64,000 nt of DNA, from the NCBI RefSeq assembly GCF_001577835.2, contig NC_029526.1, positions 1,519,510 through 1,583,509 on the forward strand. Reading direction: 5' to 3'. The notes under the pieces are model-generated. The model saw only the letters and a list, made by a program, of their open reading frames with translations, made no database searches and was not told where the DNA came from. This DNA comes from Coturnix japonica. Its lineage: Eukaryota > Chordata > Aves > Galliformes > Phasianidae. Below are positions 51,310 through 64,000 of the stretch, piece by piece (within the stretch, counting starts at the first letter, position 1; the number at the start of each line of letters is the position of its first letter). Position numbers and translations under genes: made by a program.

Positions 51310-54164
51310 CTGAAAGACAAAAGAGGGAATTAGAACAAAATGCTGATTCACTCATTCATTCCTCCTGTCCCTTAAAGGTGTCACAGGGCATTCCACCTCT
51401 TCCTCTTCCATCCTCAAATCTTCCAGCAGAAGAATAAGATGCAACTACTTTGAGAGCCTGTAAGAAAAGAGGGAATCCGAGCAGCTCAAGAGACAAGGCT
51501 GCCTCAGCTCCACACCTCATGTCCACATTTGTTTTCCCAGCTGGCAGACACAAACACACAGACACACACTGCGACTGGCACATGCATTCACCAACACAAC
51601 AACCTGTCACCCCACTACAAGCAACCAGCCTTTCTTGTTCCTTTTATTCCTCTATTTTCCAACATCAGTTCTTCCCCCAAGTCACCTGGACCCCCACAAT
51701 CCTGGGCAGATCCACTGTGGTCCTAAAGGTGCTCATGAAAACCACTGCCATGGATTCAGCCCCACAGCTTCACACTGGGACCATGGGGATGGGGTCACCC
51801 ATAATGCCACATCCCTGCCATTGCTAATGGGAAGTCATCCTCCCCTCTCCAATTGGTCTCAATGGCCAATCCTAAAACAGCCTCAATGGGAGGAAGTCCA
51901 CAGAATGTTTGAAATGCAGCAGGTGATTCTAGATAAGGAATTTTAATGAACACATCACAACAAAACAGGAAGGAATTCTTGTTTTAAAGTAACAAAGCCA
52001 GACCGGAAAATAATTGATTGCTCCTATAACCCCTTAATGCACCAAATACAGCCATAAAAACTGACAAACACCAATATCGCAGTGCATGGAGGCCCCTTCC
52101 AAGTGGCTTTAACAACAGCTGAACAGCTTAAGTAAAGGTTCTGACACAAGACTTGAGGTCACACATGTGTAACCAAGTGAGAACAGCACGTGTATTAAAA
52201 AAGCAGGCTGCTGCTCCATGTCTTTCATTCTTTTGGTGTGAAAGAAAAGAACGTGGCTAAGTCTATAACAAGATTCTATCTTTCAGCACCTACCAATGGG
52301 GAAGCCAGATAGAATGCCCTTTTCTTCTCACAAAAGGTCCAAAGAAGAGACACGTCCTGATTTCTTTTGAGGTTTGCCATTCACCATAAGCAATCTTCCC
52401 CTTTCAAGAAGCTGAAAGCCACCTGCAAGAGAGCTAATCCACAGGAGAACTTGACACTGAAAGGGCAGGATGCTCTCAGAGCTGCTCTGCTCTGCCTGCC
52501 TACAGCCAATGCTGCCCTGTCTGTCGGGCCGACACTCAGGATGTGCTGCTCAGCTACTGGGGTACAGAAGGTCCATGCATTCACATTCACAAGAGGTGAC
52601 TGAAACAGCCTACTTACTTACCTTAGCTCTCGTGTTCCAAAGGGACACATGAGCGCTGCTGCTAACTACACAAGAGAGAAAATGGCACAAAATATGGGAC
52701 AGAAAGGAAATACTGGAGAATGAACAAAACTCAGCATCCTTGAGTGCAGTGAGTGTAGAAAGTGAAAATCATCTCAGCCCTTTTCAAAGGCCTTTTTGAA
52801 CGTGGGGGAAAAAGGCACAATGAAGGCTGCAGCTGAACACACTGGTTGTTTTACAGAGCCATGTATGTCCTGAAGCACACAGTCCTTATGCTACTTGCAA
52901 CAAGAGGATCAAAGAGCTCAACCTGACTCTGATGTGCAGATATCAATCACACAACAAGCCCATTGACTTCCTACCATACTTCAGCATTGGGTGCTTCTTC
53001 TGTTCAATGAATAGCAAAGGGAAGCATCTTCCTCAGCCTTCGTTACCATCTGCACTATGGGTAGCAGCAAGTGAGATGACTTGGACAGCTTGAAACAGCT
53101 CCTGTCCCGCTCCAATTGCAAAAACAAAGGTAGGATTTGCATGACTCCAACCCTGCTGTTTTTCCTGGGCAACTTCTTCACTCTTACCCTTCTGAATATT
53201 GCCTGTATCGCAGTCATCCCAGGATCTCCATCCTCTCTTTTCTACTTTGATCCAAAGAGACACAAAAGATGAATTCAGATCAATGAACACCTGAGGACTG
53301 ACACGCAAGAACACTTTTCTCAGAGCTATATTTTCAGGAAAAGCACGTAGGAAAGCATTATTATGGCTATGGGCGCCCCATCCCTGCAGGTACCCAAAGC
53401 CAGATGGCAAACTTGGTGATTTAGAACTTGAAGAACTCCATAAAGAACACATCAGCCCACAACAACCAGGCGATGCACGCACCAGTCCAGCTAAATGAAG
53501 CCTAGGGAAGAACGAGCTCCAAGCAAAAGCAAATTGGATTTCTCATTACTCCAATTATTCCAGTTTCGCTGCAGATGTTGAATACGGAGTACTTGCAATT
53601 AGCTTTTTCTTTTGGTCAGCAAACACAAATCAGTTTATCGATCTGTTTATGCAAGCAGAGGTTTCATTTGCTGCACCATGCACGTCTTAGCTTTTATTTC
53701 ACCAAAGCTTTCTGTTTAAAAATAGGGAAGGTTTCATTCTACTGAAGCTCTGAGCGGAACGAACTGTGCAGTTCTCAAGCCCATCCCCTGGGGAAAACAC
53801 ACCCACTTTCCAGAAACCTTGCACTGCTCTACAGTGCTCTGCCTTCTGCTCACCAGGCAGGACCCAGACTGCTGGGCTTCTGGGATCAGAAGAGATCAGA
53901 TGCCTCCATAAGCTGTAAAGGAGCCTTAAATTAAGGCTACTAACTTGCACAAACCTGCAAGCACCTGGAGATTCCCCAGAAGGTGGGAAAGGCTGCTGGC
54001 TTTCCCCTTGGAGTGTATCTGAAGCAGAAAAGCAACCATTAAGAAGTAACTCCCTGTCTCTGAGACGAGCTGTGCAACCACCCATCGCCCACTTTGATTT
54101 TCTGCTCTGTATTTTCCTTTTTGACAACCAAGACCAAGAGGAAAGAGGCCTCCCAGGAAGATGG

Positions 54165-54490
54165 GGAGGAATCATAGCATCGTTTGAGCTGGAAGGGACT
54201 CCTGAAGGCCATCTATCCAACTCCTCTATCACCAATGGGGACACCTACAGGTCCCCATGGACAGGGTACCCACCACCTTTCTGGACAACCTGTGTCACTC
54301 CTTCACTACCCTTGTGGTAAAAAACATTACAACCAATTTAAACCTCCCCTAGTTTGAAGGCATTTCCCCTCATCCCATTGCAACAGACCCTGTTAAAGAG
54401 TCATTGCCCCCTTCTTTCTTAACAAGCCTTTTAGATACTGAAAGGAGAAAGATGTGCTGCAAACACAAATATTGACACCATATATCAAAG
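54165..54490 (-). mobile_element. CR1 LINE 3'-end fragment, PSKH1 intron
   Basis: Starts AATCATAGCATCGTTTGAGC, then GGCCATCTATCCAACTCCTC, a TCACTCCTTCACTACCCTTG-like block, TCCCCTCATCCCATTGCAAC and a TTTAGATACTGAAAGG block, i.e. a reversed CR1 of over 300 bases, the longest intact order on this strand. Confidence 0.85.
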
Positions 54491-55094
54491 AACAAGAGCT
54501 CAAGTGACCTGTCTGACCATCCGAGCTGATGCCTGTCCCTCTTTGGAAGGCTGAGAGCTCTCCCCAGCTCTGCCAGCACAGTGCTCAACACAACACACAC
54601 ACAAAGAGCTCCTTGACATTTTCCCCAAGCAGGAGAGCAATCTTCTGCTCAGACCTGGGCAAACACAAAACAAGCTGCCCCACTTCCAACCTTGGCAGTA
54701 CATGCTGAAGGAGGAGATGCACATTCAATTGCCTGATTCCAAAACAAGTCGCGTGGTGTTGTCAGCAGAAGTGATGTGAGCTCTCTAGATGATGTTTCAT
54801 GGAAGGTGAGGGACACACAACTGCGACAGCCTCGAATCTCCTTTGCCAGCTGGTTCTTACAAAAAGCTGAAGCACAAAGCACGTTATCACAGCTTCAAAA
54901 GGTTGCTCTAGTTCAGTCAGAAGCGCCGCCGCCAGCCTCACTGATTCATAGGAAGAGTTTGATCAAGAGCTGGAGAAACCTCAAAGAACCAGGGAGACAG
55001 AGGAGCCCTGCAGCTCCACCTAAAGAAAACAGATGGCTATTTAAAGTTTTACAAGATGCAGAAGATTTTATCAGGCACGAGGCTGACCCAACAG

Positions 55095-55215
55095 ATAGAA
55101 TCATAGAATCGTTTGGGTTGGAAGGGATCTTAAAGGCCATCTGGTCCCACACCCTGCAACGAATAGGGACGGCTACATCTCCATCAATGCTCAGAGCACC
55201 CCCCAGCCTCATTTT
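55095..55215 (-). mobile_element. CR1 LINE terminal fragment, PSKH1 intron
   Basis: AGAATCATAGAATCGTTTGG, then GTTGGAAGGGATCTTAAAGG and a CATCTGGTCCCACACCCTGC block: the reversed CR1 end, close to consensus and so relatively young among the copies here. Confidence 0.9.
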
Positions 55216-56439
55216 AGGTGTCTACAAGGGCAAAACGAGACCATCGTGATAAGGGAAAACCCTCAACAGGACAGCAGAGAAGGGAGAAAAAGCCCACTCA
55301 GACCAACAGAACAATTAATACCATAGAGGAGGTAGAGGCTGTCGACCAACCAAGCAGCTGGCAGCGTGCTTCACCACCAGGTATTTCCACAGCTCACTCC
55401 TGTTTTGACACTGCACCCTCTGCTGTGCCAGCACGGATGTTTGTGCAAACAAAATGAGCCACAGCTGGGAGCATCCACCACTGTTTTGTTGGGGTTTTCT
55501 GCCACTTTTCCTTGCAGTGACTCACAGGTGAGCTATGGAGGCACCAACATCAGCCCAAGCAGGCAGGTGGCACAAGGAGCAGCACTTCAGACACATGTGA
55601 AGCCACCAGCCTTGCTTACAGCATTGATGAGAGAGGGGGAGAAACTCCTGCTGTGGAGATTTGCAGCTCTTGCCCCTCAGGGATGACAGCTGCTGCTTTC
55701 AAGATGCGGCGACATTTATGACAAAAGCATCTTTTAAGCTTCTAAGCTGCATAAAACATGGGATGCAGCTCTGATCCGCAGCTTCCACACCGCTGGATAA
55801 TAAACTCAGGGGAAAAGCAGCCTCACATACAATGCCTTAAAGAGCTCTCAAGTGTGCTCGACTTTATTCAACTCGGGCTCTGAGGCTGTATGAGGAGGAG
55901 GAGGGAAAGCAGGAGTGTCACTTAGGCTGGGTGAATGCACGCAGAGCTGGGCCTCTGTGATTAGAATCCATCTATGCTGCCGCTTGTTATTCACGTCAGC
56001 ACAAAAGCTATTGAAGCACAGTCCTGCACTGGCACACAGGGAACAAAAGTGCACAGCTCAGGGGTCAAGCAGTCAGCCCACCTCTCCCTCTTCCAAACAA
56101 AGCAAGCAGGAAACCAGAGCATGACTAGCAGAGCTCCCAGCACCTGCACCTAGAACAGGATGCTGACCTCTATTAGCAACACTCATATAGGTGCTGCTTC
56201 TCATCCGGCTCTGCAAAGAGCCCAAGGTGCCCAGGTATTCTTTGGATGATGACTTCCATACAAGTGAAGTTCAGGCAGCTGAATCATGTACGAGCTCAGC
56301 AAAACAGGTACAGCAGGGCACTAGGCAAGGAATCAGTTCAGGTGTCACCATCCAGATTTGGATGGCAGTACTACCCAGAGGCTGGTGGGTTTTGGAGAGG
56401 TCACGTTTTGGAGCTGTTTTGTGTCATTTGGGAGGTAAC

Positions 56440-56850
56440 CAGGAAAAGAAGAGACATGGAGCTATTGGAGCAGGTCCAGAGAAGGCCACAAGGATGCTCA
56501 GAGGGCTGGAGCAACTCTCCTATGAAATAAGGCTGAGGGATTTGGGCACGTTCAGCTTGGAGAAGAGAATGCTCCAGGGAGAACTCACCGCAGCCTTATT
56601 GTACTTAAAGGGGGCTTTATAAAAGAGATGCAGAGCAACTTCTCACAGAGTCTGATAGTGACAGGACAAGGAGTGATGGCTTTAAACTGAGAGTGCCAAT
56701 AGAGTTTAGATACTGGGAAGGAATTCTTCTCAATGAAGGTGGTGAGGCCCTGGCACAGCTGCCCAGAGAGCTGTGGGTACCACATCCCTGGAGGTGCTTA
56801 AGGCCATGGATGGGGCTCTGGGCAGCCGTGCCATGGTCAGTATTGAGGCT
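56440..56850 (+). mobile_element. CR1 LINE 3' fragment, PSKH1 intron
   Basis: Shows AGGCCACAAGGATGCTCAGA, GGGCTGGAGCAACTCTCCTA, TGAGGGATTTGGGCACGTTC, AGCTTGGAGAAGAGAATGCT, CAGAGAGCTGTGGGTACCAC and CCCTGGAGGTGCTTAAGGCC in the order known for CR1. About 410 bases, the largest copy in the window; it lacks the extreme 3' tail. Confidence 0.93.
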
Positions 56851-57654
56851 CCAGCACAGAAAAGATTGCCCAGCCCAAGGCAATGCCCAGCCTACAAACA
56901 GTTGCAATGATGTGCTCAAAACCGTGCGGTTCTAAAGGATTGGAACAACAAGCTTCTGATTAAAAGATGCTAGCACAACACATCTCTGTGCTAACGTCTG
57001 CATGCACAACAGATTCCCAAGTATTCTACATTAATTTGTTGATATGGGGAAGAGGAATAAAGGATGAAAGAGGCAAAAACGACGACCCTTTAATAATCCA
57101 CAGCATTATAAGTATGCGTGGCCATCTGGTGCTGTGAACTTCTATAACCCAGCTTTCCAAATGGAAGCAGCCAGCCGCTTCCCCCCCATGCAAGCTACAA
57201 TCACGCAGCAGAACCACAGCAGCTACAAAAGCAACACACAAAAAGCTTTTTTCTACAGCTAGGGATGGATCCTCCAACTGCAACGTGGTTACGCTGCCTA
57301 CGGAAATATCTGGCATGCAAAGAGTGGGCCGATAGCCATTGGTTTGGGTGATAATGAGCACCATGAACTAATCACTCACTCTGGCTGATGTGGATTGCAG
57401 GCTGGGGGAGGGTAAAGGGATGCTCAGCATACAAGGGATGTTATTACACTGCTGCCCCAGCAGCAGGTTAGAGCTACTTGCAAATAGCTGCATGGCTGTT
57501 ATCGTTGTAACAAGAGGCACAGGAAGAAGCTGTACCTTGGAAAGCCAATATGAGTAAAGAGCAGGGAAAAAGAAGGTGGTGCAGCCCTGGAAAGGTGAGA
57601 AGGGAAGCAGGGAAGAAGACAGTCACAGCCAACCCACCTCAGGCTGAATAGCAT

Positions 57655-57755
57655 CACACACCTCCAGAGGTCTCCTATGTTCCTGTGTACAGCCAGGAGC
57701 TGGACTCTAATATCCTTATGGATCCCTTCCAACTTGGGATATTCTATGATTACTG
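57655..57755 (+). mobile_element. CR1 LINE terminal fragment, PSKH1 intron
   Basis: ACCTCCAGAGGTCTCCTATG, then GGATCCCTTCCAACTTGGGA and the terminal TATTCTATGATTAC. A short but clear + strand CR1 end. Confidence 0.8.
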
Positions 57756-59559
57756 AGGTTTGTGTGACTCTCTGTGCCCCCATACATGCTTCTCCTCCCT
57801 GTACCAGCACTCTTCTATGGGCACACCTCACACAGCACTGCCCATCCTGCAAGCTTCGTGGGATCAGGCTGAAATCTACCTTAAAACTTAAGAAATTAGA
57901 GGAAAGTGAAAGACAGATAGCACAGCTGCACAAAAACAGTGCTGCAATGGATGCCCATGGACCATCTACTCCCTCCCACCATCCCCAAAGGACCCACAGC
58001 TGATGCATCGCTCCTGACAGTTGACAGCCTAACTTGTTCTACAAGACAGCCTCAGCAGTCCCCCTTGTAATGCTTCAGGGCTTTTTTTGTGCATATATAT
58101 ATTCTCTTGTGAGCGGGAGATGCTGCTGAAGTGTTTTAAAGCATCCAGCCTAAATCCTTCTAGAAGCAGTTTAAGGCTCTTTTTGATTATAACCTGGAAA
58201 ACAGATGATTCCTTCTCCAATCTGAAGCACCCTTGGTGTATTTGCAAACTCCAACAACATCTTCTTTACACTAAGCAGCCAATTACTTTTCAGTTTTCCA
58301 ATGATTCCTTTTGCAATACCCAGTAGTGTTTGTTGACCTCCTGTTAACTCCCTCCACTTGACTTGAAGGCTTCTTTTTTACTTTGTTTTTTTTTTGTTTT
58401 TTTGGTATTACTGATCTGAAGAGTTGGTTTTTGTACACTGTGTTGGGCTTTTGGGGCTGTGCAATGCCCAGAAGTGTCATATCTTCAGCCTGACGCACCC
58501 CATGATGCAAAGGGCTTATGCCCCTTTCTGGTCATACATCCCAGTGCATTTGTCTTTTCCTAACAGTGTGACACCACTGTCTCTCATAGCAGCCTGTGAT
58601 CTGTTTGCACATCCTCTCCCAATAAGCCAACACCTCCAATCTTCCATTCCTCACCCATTTCTGCACATCAACTTATCCCTATTTCTAACAATTGGTGTCT
58701 GCTACTGAGCTGCTCCAATCCATTAAGGCCATCAGGAACCCAAATACACCGTGTGGCTCCTCCAATACAATGGCACCTGTAGATATAATGAATACATCCT
58801 CTTCTCCCTCGTCCAAGTTAGCTGATAAAGCCCTAAACACCCACGGGACCTCTGGGATTAGCCAGGGAAGAGGATACATGCCCAAAGACAGACAAGGAGA
58901 TGACCCCATACCTCCTGCCCTACCTCTCCCTCACCTCCAGACATGCTCAATTCACCACCCCATTGTACTTGCTCGCATGTTCTATCCAGATAATCAATAT
59001 ACATCAAGCACATTGTGCAATGCAAGGTACTGGTTGTCTTGCTTTAAAAAGCAAGTGTTCCAGTGCATTTCCAAACCGTGATTTATTTCCTCCGCCCTCC
59101 CACAGAGGCTACAAAATGCTTTTATGAAACAGCTGGGGGGAAAAAGAAAAGCCCCTAATGGCAGATTGATCCTTGCTGAGTCCCTTGGACAACCACTGGA
59201 GGTATGGGAGCTCCTACCAAGCCTGGACTATATTCCATAAAGAGTTTTCAGGTGCTCATCCAAGAGCTTTAGGTTGTCAAAACCAGCCCTGCGAGCAAGA
59301 AGGCAGCTTAAGAGTGGCACTAAGAATTCCCCAAGCTTGTGAAGCTTAAAACAAATTGGGAAAAAACAATGAGAAAAATGCAGAAAGAGATAAGAAACTA
59401 AATCCGGACCTTCCCATCAGCATCTGATGTGATGATATGGATCAACAACTCTGAGTCATCCCGGCTATAACAAGAAACCTGTGTGTCAATGCAGTGTGTC
59501 AGAGCTCTACACAAATGCAAGAATCCCTTATAATCGTTCTCCAGATAGAAAGGGATGAC

Positions 59560-59632
59560 CCAGGAAGCAAACCTATGGTTGGACTAGATGATCCTGGTTG
59601 TCTTTTCCAACCAGAGTGATCCTATGATAGGA
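59560..59632 (+). mobile_element. CR1 LINE terminal fragment, PSKH1 intron
   Basis: Contains GGTTGGACTAGATGATCCTG, TTTTCCAACCAGAGTGATCC and TATGATAG, the CR1 terminus. Confidence 0.85.
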
Positions 59633-61027
59633 CACCATTCTCCTCAGCAGAATTCCACCTTGAACTGGGTAGGAAATCACCTTTATTGGCTGATGGCTCC
59701 AAACTCTGGGTGCTGTGATGCTGATGGGAGCTCACAGCTGACAGGCATGCAGCCAAGCACACATCCACACACCAGCTCAGTAGTGAATATGGCACTGACA
59801 GAGGTTGTCTCCTCTGAGACTTGCCTGTGTGGTTCCCATCTCACCAAGCAACACTAATCAGGTGCATTAGCAAAAGCCCATTTCTCAGGAAAAATCCATA
59901 AAAGCAGCCACTTCAGTAACAAATGAAACAGAAAATGTGCCTGGGATTTCTGTCTTAGCAGTCTCTGGGCAGCAGGAGGGCAAAGCAGGAGCTGACGAGA
60001 GCAAAGAAGCAAGAAGCAGAGGAGCCAGCCATGAAGCTCGTGCTCCAGAGCACCAATATCTGCCCCAGCTTCCTGATGTGCTGCTGTTGGTGTGACTTTA
60101 ATAGCCTTTTTCTCCCTTACCAATGTTCCTTTATCCCTACACCCCTAACTCGCCACAAGCAACAGCATTTTATGGGGCCCAGAGATGCAGAAATGAAGCC
60201 AGCTCACAGAAGTGCTGCATGATTACAAGTCCTTCTCCCTGAGATGCAGCTCCCGCCTTCCTCCATCCTCAGCTACACACCGTGCCATAGCCCCACATAC
60301 AGCCTTCCATCTAAACACCAAAGCCTTCTATGACCACCAACCTGCAGGTGCTATGCTATGGGATGAGGGGCACGTCATATAAAGATGGCAGGAATCATCC
60401 TGATAAGGTCTTTGCAACACACCAACAGCAGGGGAAACAATCTTCAGAGCCTCAATAAGCAGCCAAAGCAGAAAAGGACTCAGTTTTTAAATGCATACAC
60501 TGGGGTTTCCCAGGTTTTATGTGAGCTGGTAGCATTGCAGAAAGCTTAAGATACCTGCTGTGCAGCTGAGGAGAGCTGGACAAACACTTCAGCCACACAA
60601 CATACGCAGCAACACAACCCCACCTCCTACCCCCACCCATCAAGCAGGAGCAGTACAGAGCCAGGAATGCTCCAAGGAGCACATCCACGTGCCCAAGCAC
60701 TGTGCATTGTGCCTGCTGGGAGAGGTTCACTTTCATCCTGCTCGAGTGCCTCAGCTCTTCAAAGCAGAGCACGGTGTTCTTTTCATCAGATCCACCCCAC
60801 ACTGCATCTCACCACCGCTCTCGTCGCTCTACGCTGCTGTCTCACAGCTACATGAAATGCAATAGCACATTCTTCTGGAAACTGATCTTTTTTCTTCCTT
60901 TTTCTAGGCAAAAAAACAACTCAGATTTATACAAAGAGCAGCTCTTCCTTATGTGGAGGAATATCAAGAGAAAAACAGACCACGACTGTGCCTTACAAAA
61001 GCTTCCCATGGGTCTGGCATGGCTCAA

Positions 61028-61160
61028 GAGGGCAGTACCACATGTTACTATGGCAGTACCACATATTACTATGGCAGTGCCAAGAATTCTTTCTTAATTG
61101 CACAGAACTGAGTTATTCACCTATCACTAAGGTATACCTATACACCTATTACTAAGGTAA
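61028..61160. repeat. Short tandem repeats, 21-24 bp units
   Basis: Three units of ATGGCAGTACCACATRTTACT (the last altered) from about 61028 to 61085, then two units around CACCTAT(C/T)ACTAAGGTA from about 61120 to 61160. Different units lie side by side, suggesting a slippage-prone spot. Confidence 0.8.
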
Positions 61161-62404
61161 CCTGGATACCATGTTATCAGTTGCATTCTTCAAGCCCGAA
61201 TCTATCCATAGACATACCTGGAGAGTTTCCTTAATGTCTGCACTTAAGCTGGTACTGCAGCTCACTCCGGGCCAGGTTCTGTTGCTGTTGCTTTGTCAAA
61301 CCTGAATCCTTTACACAGCAGAGATCCCAGGGCAAACCACTGCTCAACAATGACACTGAGCTGACACAAGCTGCTGCTCTTCCCATCCAGCAAGACATTG
61401 CCAAGCACATCCGAGCCCTGACTCCACATTGGAATACATCACCCACTGGTACAACACAACCAGCAGCCCAGTCCTGGGGGCTGGCTCCTGTTACTGCAGG
61501 GGAAAGGAGAGCCAAGCTGATGGGGATGAGAGATGGATCCACCTAAGGGAATGCTGGTAGGCAGCAAGCCTTACCTGAATATTACTGAAGTCAATATCGA
61601 ATATGTTTTCATTGTTCAGGCCAGCATCAGTATGCAGTAGTTTGTAATTCAAACCTCCACAATCACAAATCACACTGCCAACATCTGATAAACCTTCCCA
61701 AATGTAACACAGTACAAAGGGCAGCATCGTGGTTTTCTTTAAGAGCTTCCTCCTCCTGTGTTACTTTGAGTACACCTCCTTCAGGTCTAGCAGATCACCA
61801 AGACTGCCCTCCAGCAGCCAGAGACCAAGAAAAGCAAGCTCTAATTTACCACCTGCAAAGCACGGTGATGAAGCTAAACATAGCTGGCACTATGACTCAT
61901 GAGCCATCAGCAGCAGATGGACAGGGAAGACATCAGAAGGCTGCTTTCAGACCTTTTGAAGGAGAAATATTGCTGGGAACTTGTAGCTCCCATTCATCAG
62001 GAGTGCCTGACAAAGGCCAGGAGCTGACAGTAATGACAGTTTAGGGATTGTAGAGTTTCCTTCTGCTTGTTTTTAGCTGCAGAGTACAAGAAGTCTCAGA
62101 AGCAATGCAATGGTGGACAACTGTATTGCTCCCTTTGGAGAAGGAAGGGCCTCGAGAACGTGATCCACTAAACACCCATCTCTGCAGCTGAAAGAGAAGG
62201 TTCTAGAGACTTCAGAAGCAAAGGTTAGAGACAAATGAACACAAACAGTGTCTGTAAGAACAACACATTTGAGGGCAAAAAGAGTCAGCTGGACCTCCAC
62301 CAAGATAAACTCAAATTCTTCAGGTTACCAAAAGAAGCAATATGGGCATCATCCTCCACTCATGATCCTGCTGTCCTGCTCTCCCCTTCTCCCACTGTCA
62401 TTTC

Positions 62405-62560
62405 AGGCTGGGTATTAGGAGAAATTTCATCTAAGAGACAGTGGCACAGCTGCCCAAGGAGGTGGAGGTGCCACTGTCCATGGAGATGTGGCACTGAGAG
62501 AAGCAGTGATGTGCTGACAGCTGGGACTTGATGGGCTGAATGACTTTATGAATGTACCAC
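62405..62560 (+). mobile_element. CR1 LINE 3' fragment, PSKH1 intron
   Basis: CAGCTGCCCAAGGAGGTGGA, then a CCACTGTCCATGGAGATGTGGC-like block and GGACTTGATGGGCTGAATGA. These fit the CR1 section just before its terminal repeat; preceding TATTAGGAGAAATTTC also fits. Confidence 0.8.
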
Positions 62561-64000
62561 CAAACCCTCCTCCAACACAAACAGTGGCAATACCTCCATT
62601 CACACCAGCACATGGTGTCAGATAGAGAAGGAAACGATAGGGGGTAGTTTTAGAAGATGGTGGCTCAGGGCTGACCCAGCCCCTCAAGGGTGCAATGAAA
62701 ATCCTGAACAGCAAAACCAAGGGGCAAAGGGAGCTGTCAAACAGCCATCGCAAAAGGAAGTGAGATGGGACGACAGGATAGGTTCTGCACTAACACTACA
62801 ACCACAAGTGAGGGCACAGTCACACACAGAATACAACCCAGATATTTTCCTTTATCTATAAAATCATCAAGGCAGACTCTTTCCTCCCGAGGAAAAAAAT
62901 GCTTCTGCAGTAGAAAGGGAGTAAGTCTGCTTCTTCACCCACGTACACAGCAACACATAATTAAAGAGTTTAAGAACATGAACAGGGAAAGTTTACCCCC
63001 CTTACTTTCTACGTTTCTAAGCCTTACCAAAGGAGTATCACGCTGTGAGCTCAATCAGCCTGTGGGAGTTGGGAAGCCTTGGGACTCATTTCAAGCTCAG
63101 CTGGCACAGTGCTGCCCCCAAGCCATGAGCCAGGATCACGTCAGACATCAGTACCTGCTCCACTGACGTCAGACAGGACAAATGCTCCTGGTACATCAGT
63201 GGGCACAGCTGACCCAGCACACAATCACACTGAGCTGCCCTGCAGCTGCCCTTCACTCTGCAGCTCTTGGGGCAGGACAAAGCCCTGAGCACTGAGACAA
63301 GAGGAGGAAAGCAGCACCACAAACAAACCCCGAAGTTAAGGATGTAAGAGCAAAACTTGAACTAGTCCAGTCTGGTGCCTCCAGCATCAATCAGATGGCT
63401 GTAGATACAAAGGGGGAGCTGAAGGAAGCAGTCAGCATTAACAACTGCCACCACCCCAAATTCCCAAGCCCTACACATTCGTGGTGCCTCCTTATCCACA
63501 GCTGTTATTCCCCCCATTGATTTCCATTCCATGCAGGTGCTGTCTGAATTCAGGGGAACTTTTGGGGCCCCCAGAAGACAGGAAGTTTCCCCAGGCCCCA
63601 TCTGGACCCCGAGCAACCCAGCACTACCGCTGCCTACAGTAACTTCTCCCATCCCTTTTGGGAAGGACACAACTCCTCCTCACCATAAGGGCCTGTGCCC
63701 TCACCATGGAACCAGCTGCTTCTCCTCTTCAGCAAATCATGTCCACACCAAGGTCATGATTGCATTGCAAGCTGCAAGAGCCATAGGTAAGAAGCTTCAT
63801 TAACCCCAACTGTAAAACCCAAACAAGCTGAACAAGCAAATCACCTCTCTACATGGCTGCTGACTCCCATATAGGGGGATGCATAGATTTGAAATGCTCA
63901 ACTTCATTCAATAAAGCCACAAACTTCATCACCACATTTACCAATGTATCTACTACTACCATGAGTTACAACGTTGCTCTCCAGCTCATTTCCCTAAGGA

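Larger units (their letters stand above)
51310..64000 (-). other. PSKH1: PSKH1 intron, extends past window end
   Basis: No exon, RNA gene or promoter could be supported on either strand. The stretch is AT-richer and more repeat-laden than the gene cluster, with at least six CR1 fragments and a small tandem repeat at about 61028-61160. The large coding exon of PSKH1 is expected beyond 64000. Confidence 0.7.

Noticed and set aside
56191-56622. 143-codon + strand open frame
   Set aside because: It reads through the 3' untranslated part of a CR1 LINE, not a coding region.

Overview
This is vertebrate nuclear DNA, most likely from a bird and probably a galliform. The evidence is intron-split genes with GT-AG junctions, many short decayed CR1 LINE ends whose terminal motif resembles ATTCTATGA, no SINEs of mammalian type, and a gene set matching human 16q22.1. 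The galliform call is inference from CR1 abundance and compactness.

Layout. 1-13525 (+): the C-terminal 281 codons of MATCAP1 (KIAA0895L, a tubulin tyrosine carboxypeptidase), with a 7.7-kb intron; its 5' exons were not found and probably lie before the window. 15095-17717 (-): TMEM208. 19272-25556 (-): ELMO3, 20 coding exons. 27794-35397 (-): E2F4, 10 coding exons. 36199-43125 (+): EXOC3L1, 13 coding exons, head-to-head with E2F4 across about 0.8 kb. 44822-46359 (+): CTRL, a pancreatic chymotrypsin-like protease with a TATA box. 50992-51309 (-): the last coding exon of PSKH1, tail-to-tail with CTRL. 51310-64000 is PSKH1 intron holding CR1 debris and no gene I can support.

Reconstructed coding lengths agree with my memory of the mammalian proteins: TMEM208 173 aa, ELMO3 719, E2F4 406, EXOC3L1 753, CTRL 264. 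All have intact frames and good splice sites, so they look like working genes.

The genes share no single pathway. They are housekeeping or cell-biology genes (ER membrane insertion, Rac activation, cell-cycle transcription, exocyst-like secretion, tubulin processing, a kinase) plus one secreted digestive enzyme. Points worth a second look: a U12-type AT-AC intron in E2F4, a 39-bp minisatellite in an ELMO3 intron, a 20-bp minisatellite in the E2F4/EXOC3L1 shared promoter interval, and a gene order that differs from human. I found no convincing undescribed system.
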